A stretch of 64,000 bases of DNA, taken from positions 1-64,000 of the forward strand of contig JAJKFJ010020849.1 in assembly GCA_027382625.1 (NCBI GenBank), read 5' to 3'. The notes under the pieces were generated by a model. The model was given only the letters and a program-made list of their open reading frames with translations, searched no databases and was not told the DNA's origin. Both the position numbers and the translations under genes were made by a program. Below, in pieces: positions 1-12,227 of this stretch (positions are counted from its first letter, which is position 1; each line of letters starts with the position of its first letter). The DNA is from Tetmemena sp. SeJ-2015. Lineage: Eukaryota > Ciliophora > Spirotrichea > Sporadotrichida > Oxytrichidae.

Positions 1-900
1 AGTTGGGGTGAACTTAACTTTTTTAGCCCCACACGACAATTTTTGGCTAAAGATAAAATTTTTAGTTGGGCCCACAAAAATTTAGATTTGGTGGCAAAAA
101 ATGAAAATTGGGCAAGAACCAAAGCAAATTTCAAAATATTTTCCAACTTTAAAACTTTTCGTTGGCGAAGGCCAAGTTGACTCGATTTTTCAGGTTTTAA
201 AAGCTGTTTTCAAGAAAAGTTGAGTTTCTTTCCCCAAATTTTGAAGAAAGTTTCAAAGTCAGTGCACAACTTAAAATCGGTTCTGAAAACCAATTTTTGC
301 CTTAAAATCCAAAAAGTTGGGAAAAGTTGGCAAACTCTGAAAGTTTTGCCCTAGAGTCCCAAAAATCTGCCCAAGTTCCAAAGTTTTAGCCAAGGTTTGG
401 GGAACCAAAGTTGAGATTCGTTTCCCAAAGTTCAAACAAGTTTAAAATTTTCAAGTAAAAGTAAGTTAAGGGCTAAAATCTTTTTCAAGTCAAAAATGGG
501 CGCCCGCAGCCCCTAAAACCAACTTTCAAAAACTTTTTCCCTTTGGGATTGCTAAAAGTTGCTCAACCCCAAAATGTTATCAAAAATTTTTTAAATGGAT
601 AAAAAGTTAAAATGGATTAATCCGGGTTGAAAAAGTTCAAACCATAGTTTTGTTCTTTAAAAATTTGTTGTTTATTTTATAATTTGCCAAATAAATTATT
701 TTATCCTTTTTTGATCAGTCCCCCTTTTGATTATTTTTCACGCTTAATAAATTTGTCCGGGGTTATTTTGGGTTTTTTATCAAAAATTCTTAAAATGGGG
801 AATAAGTTGGATCAGTCTTTTATATATTTAAAATTTTATTTTTAACTATAGAAAATTTGATCTTTAATTTTTGATTTAATTTAACAATCTCCTAATTTTC
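1..900. other. Low-complexity, compositionally odd start of window
   Basis: No gene is visible. The first ~620 nt repeatedly use short words such as AAGTTG, CAAAGTT, CCAAAA and TTTTGG and carry more G and C runs than the AT-rich spacers elsewhere. Some words recall the hypotrich telomere unit (C4A4/G4T4) but no regular repeat exists. From about 620 to 900 the sequence becomes ordinary AT-rich spacer. It may be a degenerate satellite, a subtelomere-like stretch or poor assembly at a contig edge. Confidence 0.4.
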
Positions 901-913
901 ATTAAATTCCTAC

Positions 914-2236
914 CTATATTAGCCAACGCATCACTTTTAGTTGATACTTTGTCTCTTCTAAATTATAACTAGAATATTTTAATCCCTTTTTTAAATGATA
1001 CTGATCTATTACATCTTGATTGCTTGAAAGGTGATCCGAATAAAACCTTTTGAAGAAAGCGTAGGTCCTTGCGTAGATCACTACTCCAAATACGCTCATA
1101 GCTGCGATTGTTATCAGAAAGAGGTAGTTCTCAATTTAAACCAGAGACTTCGAGCTTATCTAATTTAAATCTGATCTTATTTAAACAAGAGTTAATTTTA
1201 TCTCAAGACTGCATTGATAAACTATTTTGAATATGATAATCACAAGTGCAATAAAGCTTCAATTAAAAAGGCAATTATTCTCTAAATCTTATATATAAAT
1301 ATACTGTATATAAATTTAATATAAATGTATAAACCTTTAGAATAGAATTTAATAAGCGATTGATCTTCGTTACTTATTTATTAAATGAATTAAGTTTTGA
1401 GGAATAAAGCTAAGTAGAATGAGCAACATTAATAAAAAAGATGTAACATGTTAATTGTTTTTTCTCTTTTGTTTTGCCTATGCTAGAGTCTCGTCATTAA
1501 AGAAATCCTAGGATTATCCTCAAATTCTGTCATGGTGCAAATACTATTGTTCTTCTATTCTTAATAAGATTAAACTTATTTAATCATAAAATTTCTACTT
1601 TAAGTACTGTCGTATTGTTTAAATGATTTCAATCAAAAAAAATTTAATGAAGGAGTGCATGAAAGTTATGTTCGAGTTATAAACTTTATTCAACTTCTCA
1701 AAAACTTAAAATAAAATAGACTTAGTGTTTTATTTGATCTGTTTGAGAATTTGACGAAGAAAAGTCTTCTTTTTATAAGTGTTTTATTTTAAATCATGCT
1801 TTAATGTATAAAATGAGAAATGTTGGTATCAAAAATATTTTACGAGAATTTTTCCGTTTATTTTGACCTTGAAAATAAGCAAATAGTTTACGTGATGAGT
1901 ATCCAACGAAATACATTAATTAGGATAGCTACTGTGAGAATTCCTGTAGGTAAATAGTAGGATATAAAATATAAATATCACTATAATTAATATTTGTGCT
2001 GTGCAATAAGAAACTGCAAAGCAATCATCTCCACATCCAAATGGTCTTGCAGAGTACAGCTTCAGTGAAAGCTTCATTGTTATTCCGATTATGATGAAGG
2101 AGAAGCAAGCGATCGTGTAGGGATCTCTAGATTCCTCAAAACGGCGAGTATATTTCACTACGAAGGAAATGAAAATTATCAGAGCCACTGCTTCCAATGC
2201 TCCTAACACCCAATGAATATATGTAAGTGCATCCAT
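914..2236 (-). CDS. Predicted multi-pass membrane protein (unresolved joins)
   Basis: Two coding blocks on the minus strand probably belong to one gene. The 5' block starts at an ATG at 2236 and encodes three hydrophobic segments, around VLGALEAVALIIFISFVVKY, IACFSFIIIGITM and AQILIIVIFIFYILLF, with a Cys-rich loop (GCGDDC) between the second and third. The second block (about 1260-914) adds two more, FIALVIIIFKIVY and YLFLITIAAMSVFGVVIYA, then a charged tail. The AT-rich stretch from about 1840 to 1265 separates them and would be IES or intron; I could not find its pointers, so the two blocks could also be separate genes. No family was recognised. The true C-terminus is uncertain because TAA is Gln here. 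Confidence 0.4.
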
Positions 2237-2319
2237 TAAACAATTAATCTCTCTATCATCACAATTTCAATTCTTTTTCTCACTCAAGCAAAAGTGTATT
2301 CGTGATGCGCAAATTATTA

Positions 2320-2810
2320 TCATGTTTTATGTACACTTCGATAATTTGTTTCCAGAACTGGCTTTCTATCAAATGTTGCTGTTTTCTCTTTTCTAATATT
2401 AATTTAAAAGTGTATTTTAAGCATCTTAAGAATATTTGCCCTATTTAATTTATTTGATTTCTGTGGAATGAACATGGATACGTTGTCGACTCCAGACTGT
2501 TTGATGAGTGATAGCTTCTGTGATTCTTGTCTTAGAACTAATTCATGATAATGGAAGTTTCTCTTGGGGGCTTCTCTCAGTCTGTCCATGATATCTCTTG
2601 CATATACTTTTATATTGTTCCTCATTGGCTAAATTATAAATATTATTTTGTTTAAATAAGAGTATTAGATTACTTGAAATAGTATTTATAAGACAGGTTG
2701 TAGAGTGAAACATTTATACTTACATCTTGCTTAGTTTGTGCGAACTTCAGGTATTCCCTGTAGAACGATAAACACTTTCTCTGCAGGTCTGAGTATTTCT
2801 TGGGTGGCAT
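2320..2810 (-). CDS. LYR-motif (complex 1 LYR / SDHAF1-like) small protein
   Basis: Exon 1 (2810-2724, 29 codons) begins MPPKKYSDLQRKCLSFYREY, containing an LYR-type motif in the form FYR. A GT-AG intron (2723-2629, 95 nt) follows, then exon 2 with PMRNNIKVYARDIMDRLREA and a basic region with HYHELVLRQ. The order LYR motif, short helix, conserved Arg and a second helix matches the LYR family of small mitochondrial factors that hand Fe-S clusters or assembly subunits to respiratory complexes; the spacing looks closest to SDHAF1. The ORF runs past TAA codons to TGA at 2320, giving a longer tail than the family usually has, so the real end may lie earlier behind an unseen intron or IES. Confidence 0.6.
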
Positions 2811-3877
2811 TTGTGATATTAAAGTTTAGCTTAAATTAGACTACAATTAAATTTATCATTTTATTAAGAGAGCCTGCTTTTAAATCCGAGAACTAATATT
2901 CTTATTTTACAAACAATTAGTAAATTAAATGCTCAAAATATTTTCTTAGTAGAAATTTATTTAATTTATTTATAAAATAATTTTCAAAATTGAAGTAAGC
3001 AAAGTTAAACTATAATTGAGTTGTGATTGCATTATAATATTTGTAAAGTCAATTATTGAAAATATAAAGGAAGCAACTTCAGCTAAACAAATATAATTTA
3101 AACATTTTAAAATGAATTAGGCCCACTATTAAGATAAAATCCGCTTTTTCCCTTGAATATTATGCATGAGATTCATCAGTGTTCTTCGATTCTAAAATAC
3201 AAGAGTATTCACTTAGCATACTCAATTTTTAAAATTTTCAGTCTCTTTTAAATAAAGAAGATAAATAAAATCATTAAATTATGGTCACAGATTAGAGTAA
3301 AATATAGAGATCTTTATGTTTGATGTGTAAGGAATTACAGTTTAAAATTATATCTTTTTGACAATCAAGCGAGAAAATAACCAAAGAATAGATTCTCGGT
3401 TATAGGTAATTTAACTACTAAGAACACTCTTTTCTTTCCTCTATGTCTATTTTTTATTCTCTAGCTGGAAATATCTATCTTTTAATTTAATAAGCTAAAA
3501 ATAAAAAAACGTAGTAAGGGATTTATTCTGAAGAAACTCAAACTTTAATAATCATCCCACTCAAATAGAAGCAATTCTTAAATAATTTATTTCATTATAC
3601 CTTTTATTGTGTATTCAGTTATTTATTAAAAAGATGCAGCAAAAGAATGACAAATAAGATTGCAACACATAATAAGTGAACAACGCATAAAAATAAACTC
3701 CTAAACAAATCCAGCCAATCGCACTCAACTCTGATATAAATATGCTACCAACAAACTAGCCATCCCATAAATCTCAAGGTGGTAACTTAAAGATTAAATT
3801 ATTGTTATTCTATTATATATCTAAATTAATAAAGAATCTACTATATGGAGTGGAGAAATAAGAAATAAGAAAAGCCA
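2811..3877. other. AT-rich intergenic spacer
   Basis: About 1.07 kb of AT-rich sequence without a convincing reading frame on either strand, even with TAA and TAG read as Gln. It separates the LYR-motif gene from the long plus-strand gene that begins at 3878. Confidence 0.5.
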
Positions 3878-4922
3878 ATGCAAGTTTCGCAAAAAAATAC
3901 TCCAAGGAAGAGGCCTCATCTTTACTTACCTAAACCAAGTCAAATTTGAAAGTTATAAAAAGGTAAGTCATTACTTCCCAAGTAGGATAGCTTGAAAAAT
4001 CTCCCTGAATGAAATAAGATGGCTAAGATTCACGTAGACTTATATTTTATGTATTCAAATCTCCATTCCAGCTTTTCCAAAGTTGCATCCCCAGAAATAA
4101 AGGCATCGCCAGAGATACAAAAGTTTTGTGAGATGCTTTATTTAATAAGTAAATATGAAAAGGAATTATTGAAAGATTAAAATATCTAATCTTAAGAATT
4201 ATTTTTTCTCTATGTTATGTCAACATTAAAAATGTTAATTTTTCACCCAATAAGATGCTCTAAAAAATTTGATCTAAATAATGATTAATATAATTGCAAA
4301 TTCTAATAATTTAATTCAAATATTTTTAGAATCTTCCAGAATAAACTTTTTACTTTTGTTGTGAAATTTATTAAATTGATGCTAACTTAGCAACCTGCAT
4401 ATGCCTTTTATCAAAATCCAACATCTGGGAGTTTATAGCATAATGACTAGACTGGTGTCAATAGCCATGGCTAGCCTTTGAAAAATAACTTAATAAGCCT
4501 TCATCTACAAGAGTAACATCATTAAAACTCACCTTACTAGACCCTCTCCTAGCAAAGCAACTCTAAAGATCAAAGAACCATTTTATCTCAAAGGCTCAAG
4601 AATTAGCAGATCCTCAAATATTAGAATCAAGGCCAAATTAACCCGCCATCTCGCGAATCATAGATCAATATAATTTTAGTTGGCGTTGCAGTAGTTCCAA
4701 TCAACTTTTAACTCCAATTTCAGTACTCCATTCCAAAATTCATTTAATCAAACCAATTAACATATTATTCAAAACACCAACAAGATAAAAATACAACATG
4801 GCATTAATTTTAAAACCCCATTTTATAGCTAAAAAATAATTAAAGTTATATACAAATTTAAAGGAATTTCAAGTTTCCAATTTATTCAAGGTGCATTCAT
4901 TATTTTAAACCCCAATAATTCT

Positions 4923-5004
<82 letters not shown>

Positions 5005-8000
5005 ATTTAAAGACCCAGGAAATGCTTAATGAAGCTGATATGTTGACAGAAAAGCAAACCTTTAGTGAATATGCTGACACACCCAGTCAAAGCTACTACA
5101 ATCAAAGTAATATGAAGTAGTTTATGACAAAATCTACTGCAACTACGAACCAGATAAGAGCAAAGGAGAAGTCAAACATTAAGTTTGTAGATCCTAATTA
5201 ACTGTTCAAAAAGAAAGTTAGAGGCAGTGAAGAGTCATCTCGCTATCTACCAAACGGCTGAAATCTTTCTTATAATTTTTAGATGGCCACACAGCTTAAG
5301 GCTTTAATGCAAATGCCACTCAAATAGGAGGGTTTAGCCCAAAAAGAGGTGGGGTCTTATATAGCACCAACGCCTTTTAGTTAGCTAAGCAAAGAGGGAA
5401 TCGATCTGTTCTAGTCTAAAAGATAATTAAAGCCAGTGCAACACCACAATTAGAAACAAGAACTAATTAAAACAGCTCTAGAGGCTTTCAATCTACCTCT
5501 CCAAACTTTAGATAAACGCATTTATATTTTTCATTACTACAGCACTTTCCTAAAGCAGAAAGGTTCAGTTTAACCGCCTTAAAGTGTTTTACTTTTTAAG
5601 TGAGATGGATCCTATTTTCAATTTAACTTCTTAGAGCTACCATCTTCAAGGCCCTTTTAAAGGTAAAGAAATGAACCATCCATATAGTTAGACAACTGTA
5701 AATTCCCCTGCACTCAAATACAATTCAGATCTTAATTCAACTTACCAAGCATAATTCATCGCTCCCTAATCTTTGATGTTCCAAGCTACTGCAAATCACT
5801 CTAGCAGAGACTAAGGAGTTTCAGCAAATTCATAGAAGAAATAGGATGAGGAGATGTATAACATAGTTCAAAGTAGAGTCACTTTTCAAAGACACGGCAC
5901 TAATTTCTCTGTGAACAGACTGAGCTCATAGACAATTAACTAAAACCAAGAGCATGAAGAAAACAATAAGCAAATGAATCAGATTAAGCTTCCATAAATA
6001 TTGATCAATAAGAGAGATTCTATAGGCTCAAATTATTATTATATATTATCTTAATTAGGATAAGTATAGACAAACTGTTAACTCATTTCAAAAGATATAT
6101 TATTTATTTAGTTATAAGAATAGGGAGAGGCAAGTACTTTTTAATTTATAAGTGAATGGGACTGATTAGAATAGAAATAAAAGCACAACTCCAATGAATC
6201 AGTATCGCTAAATTGTAACTCTTAACTTGAACTAGCAGTAAATAGCTATTAATGGAACTAATAGCCACTTTAGTACGCCTAACTAAGCTTCTTAATATAC
6301 AAATCAAGCATTTCCTAATTCATATGGAATAGATGCCAACCAAATTCAAAATTCACACAGATAGCAAGCATAGAGCTTCATGAATTAACAATATAAAAAC
6401 AATAACTTATTCAGATAAAATATTTACAAATTCATATTGCGAAATTGAAATTAATATAGCCTTACTTTAGGGAAGTTTTTTAGTTTCTTTTTAAGAAGAT
6501 ATCGAAGGCTTTGATTTTAAAGTTAAAATTAATTTGCAAAATTATGATTTATTTTAAATATTGAATTAAAATAATCAAGTTTCAAGCTAAATGACAAATA
6601 GGAGACCTTAATATTCTTCTATTGCTAAGGAGATGAAAAATAATCTGATCGAAAGAACTGGAGGCAATTATTTATTTTTGTGTTAATTTGCATCAAAATC
6701 CTCTTGAAGCTCTTCATGTAAAAGGATACAATGACTGCACTTAATAGAAGTAGTCACCATTTATAACCCAGCCTACTCAAGGCAAGAGCTAGTAAAGAAA
6801 TTTCAGAATCAAAGAAAGCATGAACAAAGCATTAATTTAAAGGTTGATTTTATTTTTATCATTAAATTAGAAAAATGAAGACTAGAATTTTCCTTCGGAA
6901 AGCTTTGGATAGATTTAGACTACTTCATTCGATATGAATAATAAAAATAGAAATTGTTGAAGGTCTAGCAATATGTTTTTTAATACATATCATAATTTTT
7001 TTAAGATAAAATTCCCTTTAATTGTAATAAGGTTTATTGTATAAAATTTAGTTTAACAATCTCTGTTTATTCTTCTGTCAAGGCTATTTACTGCAAATTA
7101 AAAAAATGATGATAAAAGAGCCGCCACTTAATGTTTCTTATTGTCCCGCCTAGACCTGAGTTTTTTCTTTTAAAATCTTAATTCCTTAAGAATAAAGACT
7201 GAAAATTTAATTATTTTATCCTTTCATAGGTAATCTTATGGTATTTCTGACTGCCAGATTAAATAAAATCTTTGTCAGCAACTATCATATGTAGTACTTT
7301 AAAGGTTGAATTTATTATGAATGAAAATATTCGGAGCAATTTTCTTGAACCTAATTATATCTCTTCTGAAAATTAAGCTTTTAAAATATATTTTAATGCT
7401 AATGGCCTCTCTGATAGCACATCTCTGCTCGAATAAGTACAGATAAACAGAATTCAAAATAATTCCTAATTAGATTTCAATGATTACGTAGACAAAAACC
7501 TTTCTCTAAATGGCTATAAAATAATGGCATCACCCTCTTAAAATTAGGACATATCACTTGTCTTGACAAATCACACTTTCGATGAAACTAAGAGGCTTTA
7601 ATAAAACTTGCAACTATTAGAGTAACAAGAAATCTCTAATGCAAAAGACTAATTCGATATAAAGAGCGCAATAGGAGGAAATTAAAATCTATAGTTGCCA
7701 CTGAATAAGCAGATTTAATTCACTAGAGGATCCCGCCAGTAAATTATTCAGGAACAAATCTAACTACAAAAGAGGATAGATTAAAAATTCTAAAAAGAGG
7801 GAAAGTAAATGCTCAACTTTGATGTTTGCAAGATCCAAAGCGTTTTGATATCTCCTCGCTATGCAGACTAAACTCATGCTAAGTATCAGCAAATGAAAAA
7901 CTAAGCCTCGAATCTATCATTCAGGAACAGAGGCAAACTCAAGAGAAATACTGTAGTGGGATATTAAATGGGCAAAAATAACTCTTTGAACGAGTCACTT

Positions 8001-8927
8001 GACTTTGATGGTCTTGACGAATTAAGCTCCAAGAACTTGCTTTTTGGAGCTGGAGCAAAGCTCCCCAATTTCAAGGAATCATAACTTGATCCAATAAATG
8101 AGAAAGTGACAGGTTGGGACCTCACTCCTTCTATACCAGTGGACAACTTATACTCCCCCAAGAATGACCTTCAGAATTACTAGCTGAAGTAGAATCATTC
8201 GTAGATACTCCTAGAAAGTGGAGATGAAAGTGCAAGTACTCCAGGTACTGGTAAGAATAAAGACAGCACTGGAAAAAGCAAACAAAGCAAGGTTAACCAT
8301 CACTTTAGTAGAGTAAGCAGCCACTTTAAACGCAAGTCAAATCAGTCAACACCCAAATTATAAAGTAGGCAATAGAATAAGTAAGCTAGCATTGAGAAAA
8401 TGCGAGAGGACATAAAACTTGGCGAGATTAACTTGGAACCTCCCGAAGGTTAGTGGATTGTTTAAGAATAAGCCGATGTGAATGACTAATCACTAGAGAG
8501 TGACTAATATAATTTAAGTCAAGCAGGAGAAGAAGATAATGAATTAGGTGAGATACTGGGATAAATATAAAATTCAGAGAATTCCTAATTAAATGATGAC
8601 GATGAGGACGAAGGATTCGATCAGAATTATGGTGAAGAGGATGACGAGGGTGATGAAGATTAAAGTAGTAATTATGGCTTCTAAAACTAGTAATTGGAGT
8701 CTATCGGCCATAATTCTATCCTTACTTCTTACAAAAACTAATTATCTCCTGCTCTCTTAGCTTAGAATAAACTTAAGATTGACTTTTCTTAAACTAAGGA
8801 GAATAGCTTAAAGCTAAATTAAATGAGCAGAACCTAGATTCCTGGATTTTTTAATGCCAAAAATACAAACATTGATTGCTACACGCTTCACTCAACTTCT
8901 GATAACACTAAAGCTTAGCTAATTTGA
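3878..8927 (+). CDS. Large Gln/Asn/Ser-rich protein, interrupted by several IESs
   Basis: Function not recognised. The ATG at 3878 opens MQVSQKNTPRKRPHLYLPKP; further coding blocks run through 4000-4200, 4440-4920, 5010-6020, 6150-6420, 6580-6660 and 6700-6960. The last block, from 7317 to TGA at 8925, is one uninterrupted reading frame of 536 codons. The product is rich in Gln, Asn and Ser; the last third has an acidic patch (DDDEDEGFDQ, EEDDEGDEDQ). Two IESs with clear pointers were placed (4479-4501, AGCCTT; 5259-5287, GGC); AT-rich gaps near 4930-5005, 6030-6130, 6430-6580 and 6960-7250 are probably more. Composition is constant across blocks, which supports one gene, but the last block could be separate, starting at 7317. 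Confidence 0.6.
4479..4501. other. IES, 23 nt, pointer AGCCTT
   Basis: AGCCTT occurs at 4473-4478 and again at 4496-4501. Removing the 23 nt between (with one copy) joins an upstream segment ending MASL to a Gln-rich frame HLQEQHHQNSPYQ. The segment begins TGA and has no GT-AG ends, so it is not an intron. Confidence 0.6.
4923..5007. repeat. (TA)n dinucleotide tract
   Basis: About 85 nt of almost pure TA repeat with a few phase breaks, inside the long Gln-rich gene and between two coding blocks. Probably part of an IES. Confidence 0.9.
5259..5287. other. IES, 29 nt, pointer GGC
   Basis: GGC at 5256-5258 and 5285-5287. Removal turns an in-frame TGA (LPNG then stop) into LPNGHTAQGFNANATQ and keeps the Gln-rich frame open. 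The segment starts TGAAAT, so it is not a GT-AG intron. Confidence 0.7.
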
Positions 8928-9049
8928 GTTAAAATAGGATATAGCATAATAAATTACTCTGTTTTAAGTTGATCTCTTCTTTAGAGAAATCTCTGTTGAT
9001 TATATTTCTTGAAAGTTTTAAATATAATAAATTTAAATTAGGAACTAAA

Positions 9050-9547
9050 ATGAGTCTTGGCAAGCCAGTTATCAAATTCACCGTCATGCAAGACGAGATG
9101 AGAGACTTCGCTATTTCTGAAGCACAAAAGGCTCTCGAGACTTCCAACTCAGAAAAGGTAAGCATAGCTTAATGCTAAACGATATGAATAATTGAAATCC
9201 CGGCTGAATAAAGATTTTTTATTATTTCTCCTAAATAAATTTTAAAACTGCTTTTCCTCGAGAGGAGAGAGAGCGCCTTTCACTTATTCGAATGATATAT
9301 TTTAACACTGTAATATAGCTTGTTGCATCTTACATGAAGTCAACTTTTGAAAAGAAATACAAGACTGTATGGCACTGCATCGTAGGTAAGACTAATTAGT
9401 TGGGAAAATTGGATATAGGAAGGAACTTTGGAGCTTATGTAACTCATGAAACTGGCAGATATATTTACTTCTACATCGGTCAAAAGGGCTTCCTCATCTG
9501 GCAAACAGTAATTACAAATTTCATCTCACATTCTTTAGCCAAGCTGA
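9050..9547 (+). CDS. DYNLL: Dynein light chain LC8-type
   Basis: LC8 is the dimeric cargo-adaptor/hub light chain of cytoplasmic and axonemal dynein. Four exons: 9050-9157, 9319-9385, 9419-9507 and 9539-9547, all with GT-AG introns (161, 33 and 31 nt). The joined protein contains the family signature [20 protein letters not shown] and [18 protein letters not shown] before TGA. The second intron falls inside CIVG/RNFG and its removal is required to restore the motif. The last exon is only three codons (Pro, Ser, stop), and without the third intron the protein would run on past the normal LC8 end. The N-terminus ([17 protein letters not shown]) is of normal length. The first intron is about five times longer than the others and may contain a nested IES. 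Confidence 0.95.
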
Positions 9548-9687
9548 TCACTCTACAAAGCAGCAGATTCAGTTAGCAACTATACTTAACTTAAGATAAA
9601 ATTTATCACACTTTTGCAAATGCAGTTTTTATATCTCATTCATCATTTGCAGATTCCATATTTTGATGGTGATTGAATTTTAAATGA

Positions 9688-10119
9688 CTTGGACCTAAGC
9701 CCGCTGATCCATAATACTTCTACTTAACTATTTTGATAAGGCAATTGGATTATCTTCAAAGGGATAATTCTGACGTTGACTTGGAACACTTGTTTGAAAA
9801 TGGGTAGCGGAAGTATGTCTTTGAACAATCCTGCCTTAGGAACAGCTCAAAGCATTTATACTTACGTTTTCCAAGAGCAAGCTATATTAAATCGTTTGAA
9901 TACTTGCTGGAGTATTTTACATGCTCCACTCTAAATTTGCAAATGAAATAGGATCTTGTTGCAGATGAAAAAAGGGCAAAGCAAGTTGGTGCTGAGGATA
10001 ACATCCTCGCTTCCAAAGTGCAAACAGCAAGCAATAGATCCATCGATTCAGGCAAAAGCCATGGTTCCAAGAGAACTGGACAGCAACAGATGCCAGAACC
10101 TATTTATTCAAACTTTTGA
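9688..10119 (+). CDS. Unassigned protein, 5' end not found
   Basis: An open plus-strand frame of 143 codons ends at TGA 10117. It opens GPKPADPQYFYLTILIRQ, continues DYLQRDNSDVDLEHLFENGQ and a basic-aromatic stretch (YLRFPRASYIKSFEYLLEYF), then a polar tail (ASNRSIDSGKSHGSKRTGQQ). A TGA at 9685 closes the frame upstream and no in-frame ATG begins it, so at least one 5' piece is missing here. It may lie behind an unrecognised IES or elsewhere, as for scrambled genes in this window. No family recognised. Confidence 0.45.
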
Positions 10120-10492
10120 AAGTGATAGATAGTAGTGGATTCTCAAAAATTCTCTTAAGACTAAAGAAGATATGATAATTTATAAAGTCTTTAATTTGCC
10201 TTAGTTTTTTATTATTATATCCATTTAATAATAAGTAATAATTAATTTGACTTTGAACATGGAAACAGGACATACTGCATCTATACTTCGAATTGAGTTC
10301 TGCGGATCTTGCTTCATGATAAATATTTTGACTATCTTGTGAGAGGATTTAATAAATAATTATTGCTTTAATAACTATATGTTTTAATTGAACATTTTAA
10401 TTAAATTGATTGGCCTACTTCACATTTCATGTATAATATGATATCCTCCTTTGTAAACTATTGTATTATAAACAACAATAATTAATTAAATT

Positions 10493-12157
10493 AATGGGGA
10501 AGAACAAAGGTGGTGGTTTGATAGAAGACCGAGTCATCCGCAACCCAATGGAGCAGATGAGACGCAAGCAAAAATTCAAGGAAAAGGAAAAACGAAAGGA
10601 GCTCAGAGATTTCAACAAGGAACTTCAGAGAGAAAAAATAGATAGGGAATAAAACAACGACCCACTTAAGAACCATGACTTTGACATGATTCAGAAATTA
10701 AAAGAACAAGAAGCCCAAAGGATGCTCAATCGCAATTCTGCAAACTTCGCAGGCTCTAAATCTGGAGTAATTTCGAGCATGATGCCTAGCATGTACAATC
10801 AGCCGAAAGTTTATTTCGAGGAGGGTGAAAGTTAGAATAATCCTGGTTAGGATTAGGATGGAAATAATGCTAGCAATTCATGGGAGTAGATTTAGAACAA
10901 CTATTTCAGACAAATGCAAGGTCTAGGAGTTGACTAGAGTTACTACAACAGTAGCAAAAACAATTAATAGTCGAATATGCCTACTTAGTTTTCGCAAGGA
11001 ATGAATCCAAACCAAAACTACAATCAAGGATATCTGCCTTAATACAAGCCTCAATATTAAAGATAAAATGAGAATCCTAAATTATAGCCTTACGAAATGC
11101 AGCATAGAGATTAAAACACCGAGTAGATAACAAGCAGGCCAATCCTTTATAATAGTCAATATGGCCAATAGCCATCTACCTCTCAAGTATAACCAAATTA
11201 GCCAAACTAAAATCAATAGAGAGATTTATAAGCCTAGTAGCCTAAGCCAAAATAACCTCAGCTCTAGCACAAGCATTAAACAAAAAGAAAGAAGACGACT
11301 TTAATGACCCCCTCGATCCTAAAAACAGTGACAAGAACTACCTTAAGCAAATATAAAAGGAGAGAGAATTGAAGGAGCAGTAAAAGATTAATAAAACTCA
11401 AGCTGGAACTAGTGAAACGCAAGTAGATCAACCTCAAACTCCTATTCCATAGAATCCTGACCAGTTCAAAGGAGTAAGTGCTGATATAAAAAAGGCTCTT
11501 GGATTAGATAAGATATTTCCTCAAGTAATTAAACCTCAGCAATTGCCAAAACCAGAAATTCCTTCAGTGACTGAGGAATAACCATCTGTTGAAACGAAAA
11601 CTACAGATATCATAGAGAAAGAGTAAATTTAAGAGTAACCATCTATGAAGGTTGCTTAATCTAAAAATAAATTTGTTCCTGCAGCATTAAGAAGATTCGG
11701 AGGAGCACAGAACTAAGCTGTGAATAGTAAAGTACAAGAAAAAACTTAAATAGGAGAAGTTATGGGAGTAAGTTAAGAATAAGCTGCCTTATCGACAGTT
11801 TCTGAAATTGGAGATAAAAGAAAAGCTTGGGGTAAGAAGGTTGTTTAGACAACAACACAGCCAGAAATTGCAGTTTAATCTCTTAATAAACCAGTTATTG
11901 AAAAAGTTACCGCTTATAATATATCAAGTGCTCCTAAGATATCTTTATTAGCTGGCTATTCATCTTCTGAAGAAAGTGAAGACGAACAAGAGGAAACTTA
12001 GCTAAAAATTGAATAGTAATTCAAAGGACAAGAGAAGGTGGTTAAAAATAGTGATGTGATACCAGGTTAAGAGCTTATGTTTGCAGGACTTATTGAAGAT
12101 AAAGTAGATGTGAGCGAGATGGACGATGAGTTGAAAAAGTTTTTCAGTGAAATTTGA
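10493..12157 (+). CDS. WBP11-like, Gln/Pro-rich probable pre-mRNA splicing protein
   Basis: The ATG at 10493 opens MGKNKGGGLIEDRVIRNPME followed by a highly charged segment (RRKQKFKEKEKRKELRDFNK) that resembles the N-terminal WBP11 domain (NPxxxxR followed by a Lys/Arg-rich helix). A long Gln/Asn/Pro/Tyr-rich middle follows (about residues 120-270), then KKKEDDFNDPLDPKNSDKNY, a Lys/Gln-rich region, AGYSSSEESEDEQEE, and a C-terminus ending MDDELKKFFSEI. WBP11-family proteins bind WW domains and act in splicing; assignment rests on the N-terminal pattern and the low-complexity tail, so it is tentative. The frame is continuous except at 11237-11244, where an 8-nt removal between AGCCTA repeats is needed. 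Confidence 0.55.
11237..11244. other. Possible 8-nt micro-IES, pointer AGCCTA
   Basis: AGCCTA at 11231-11236 and 11239-11244. Deleting 8 nt changes the frame so that QQRDLQAQ continues into AKITSALAQALNKKKEDDF. Without it the downstream acidic and Lys/Gln-rich frame is not reached. A tandem-duplication or assembly error is an alternative. Confidence 0.4.
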
Positions 12158-12227
12158 TTTTTTTGTAATTAATATTTCAAAATTTTATCATTCTTTATTT
12201 GTGATTAAATTTGACTTATATCTTTAG

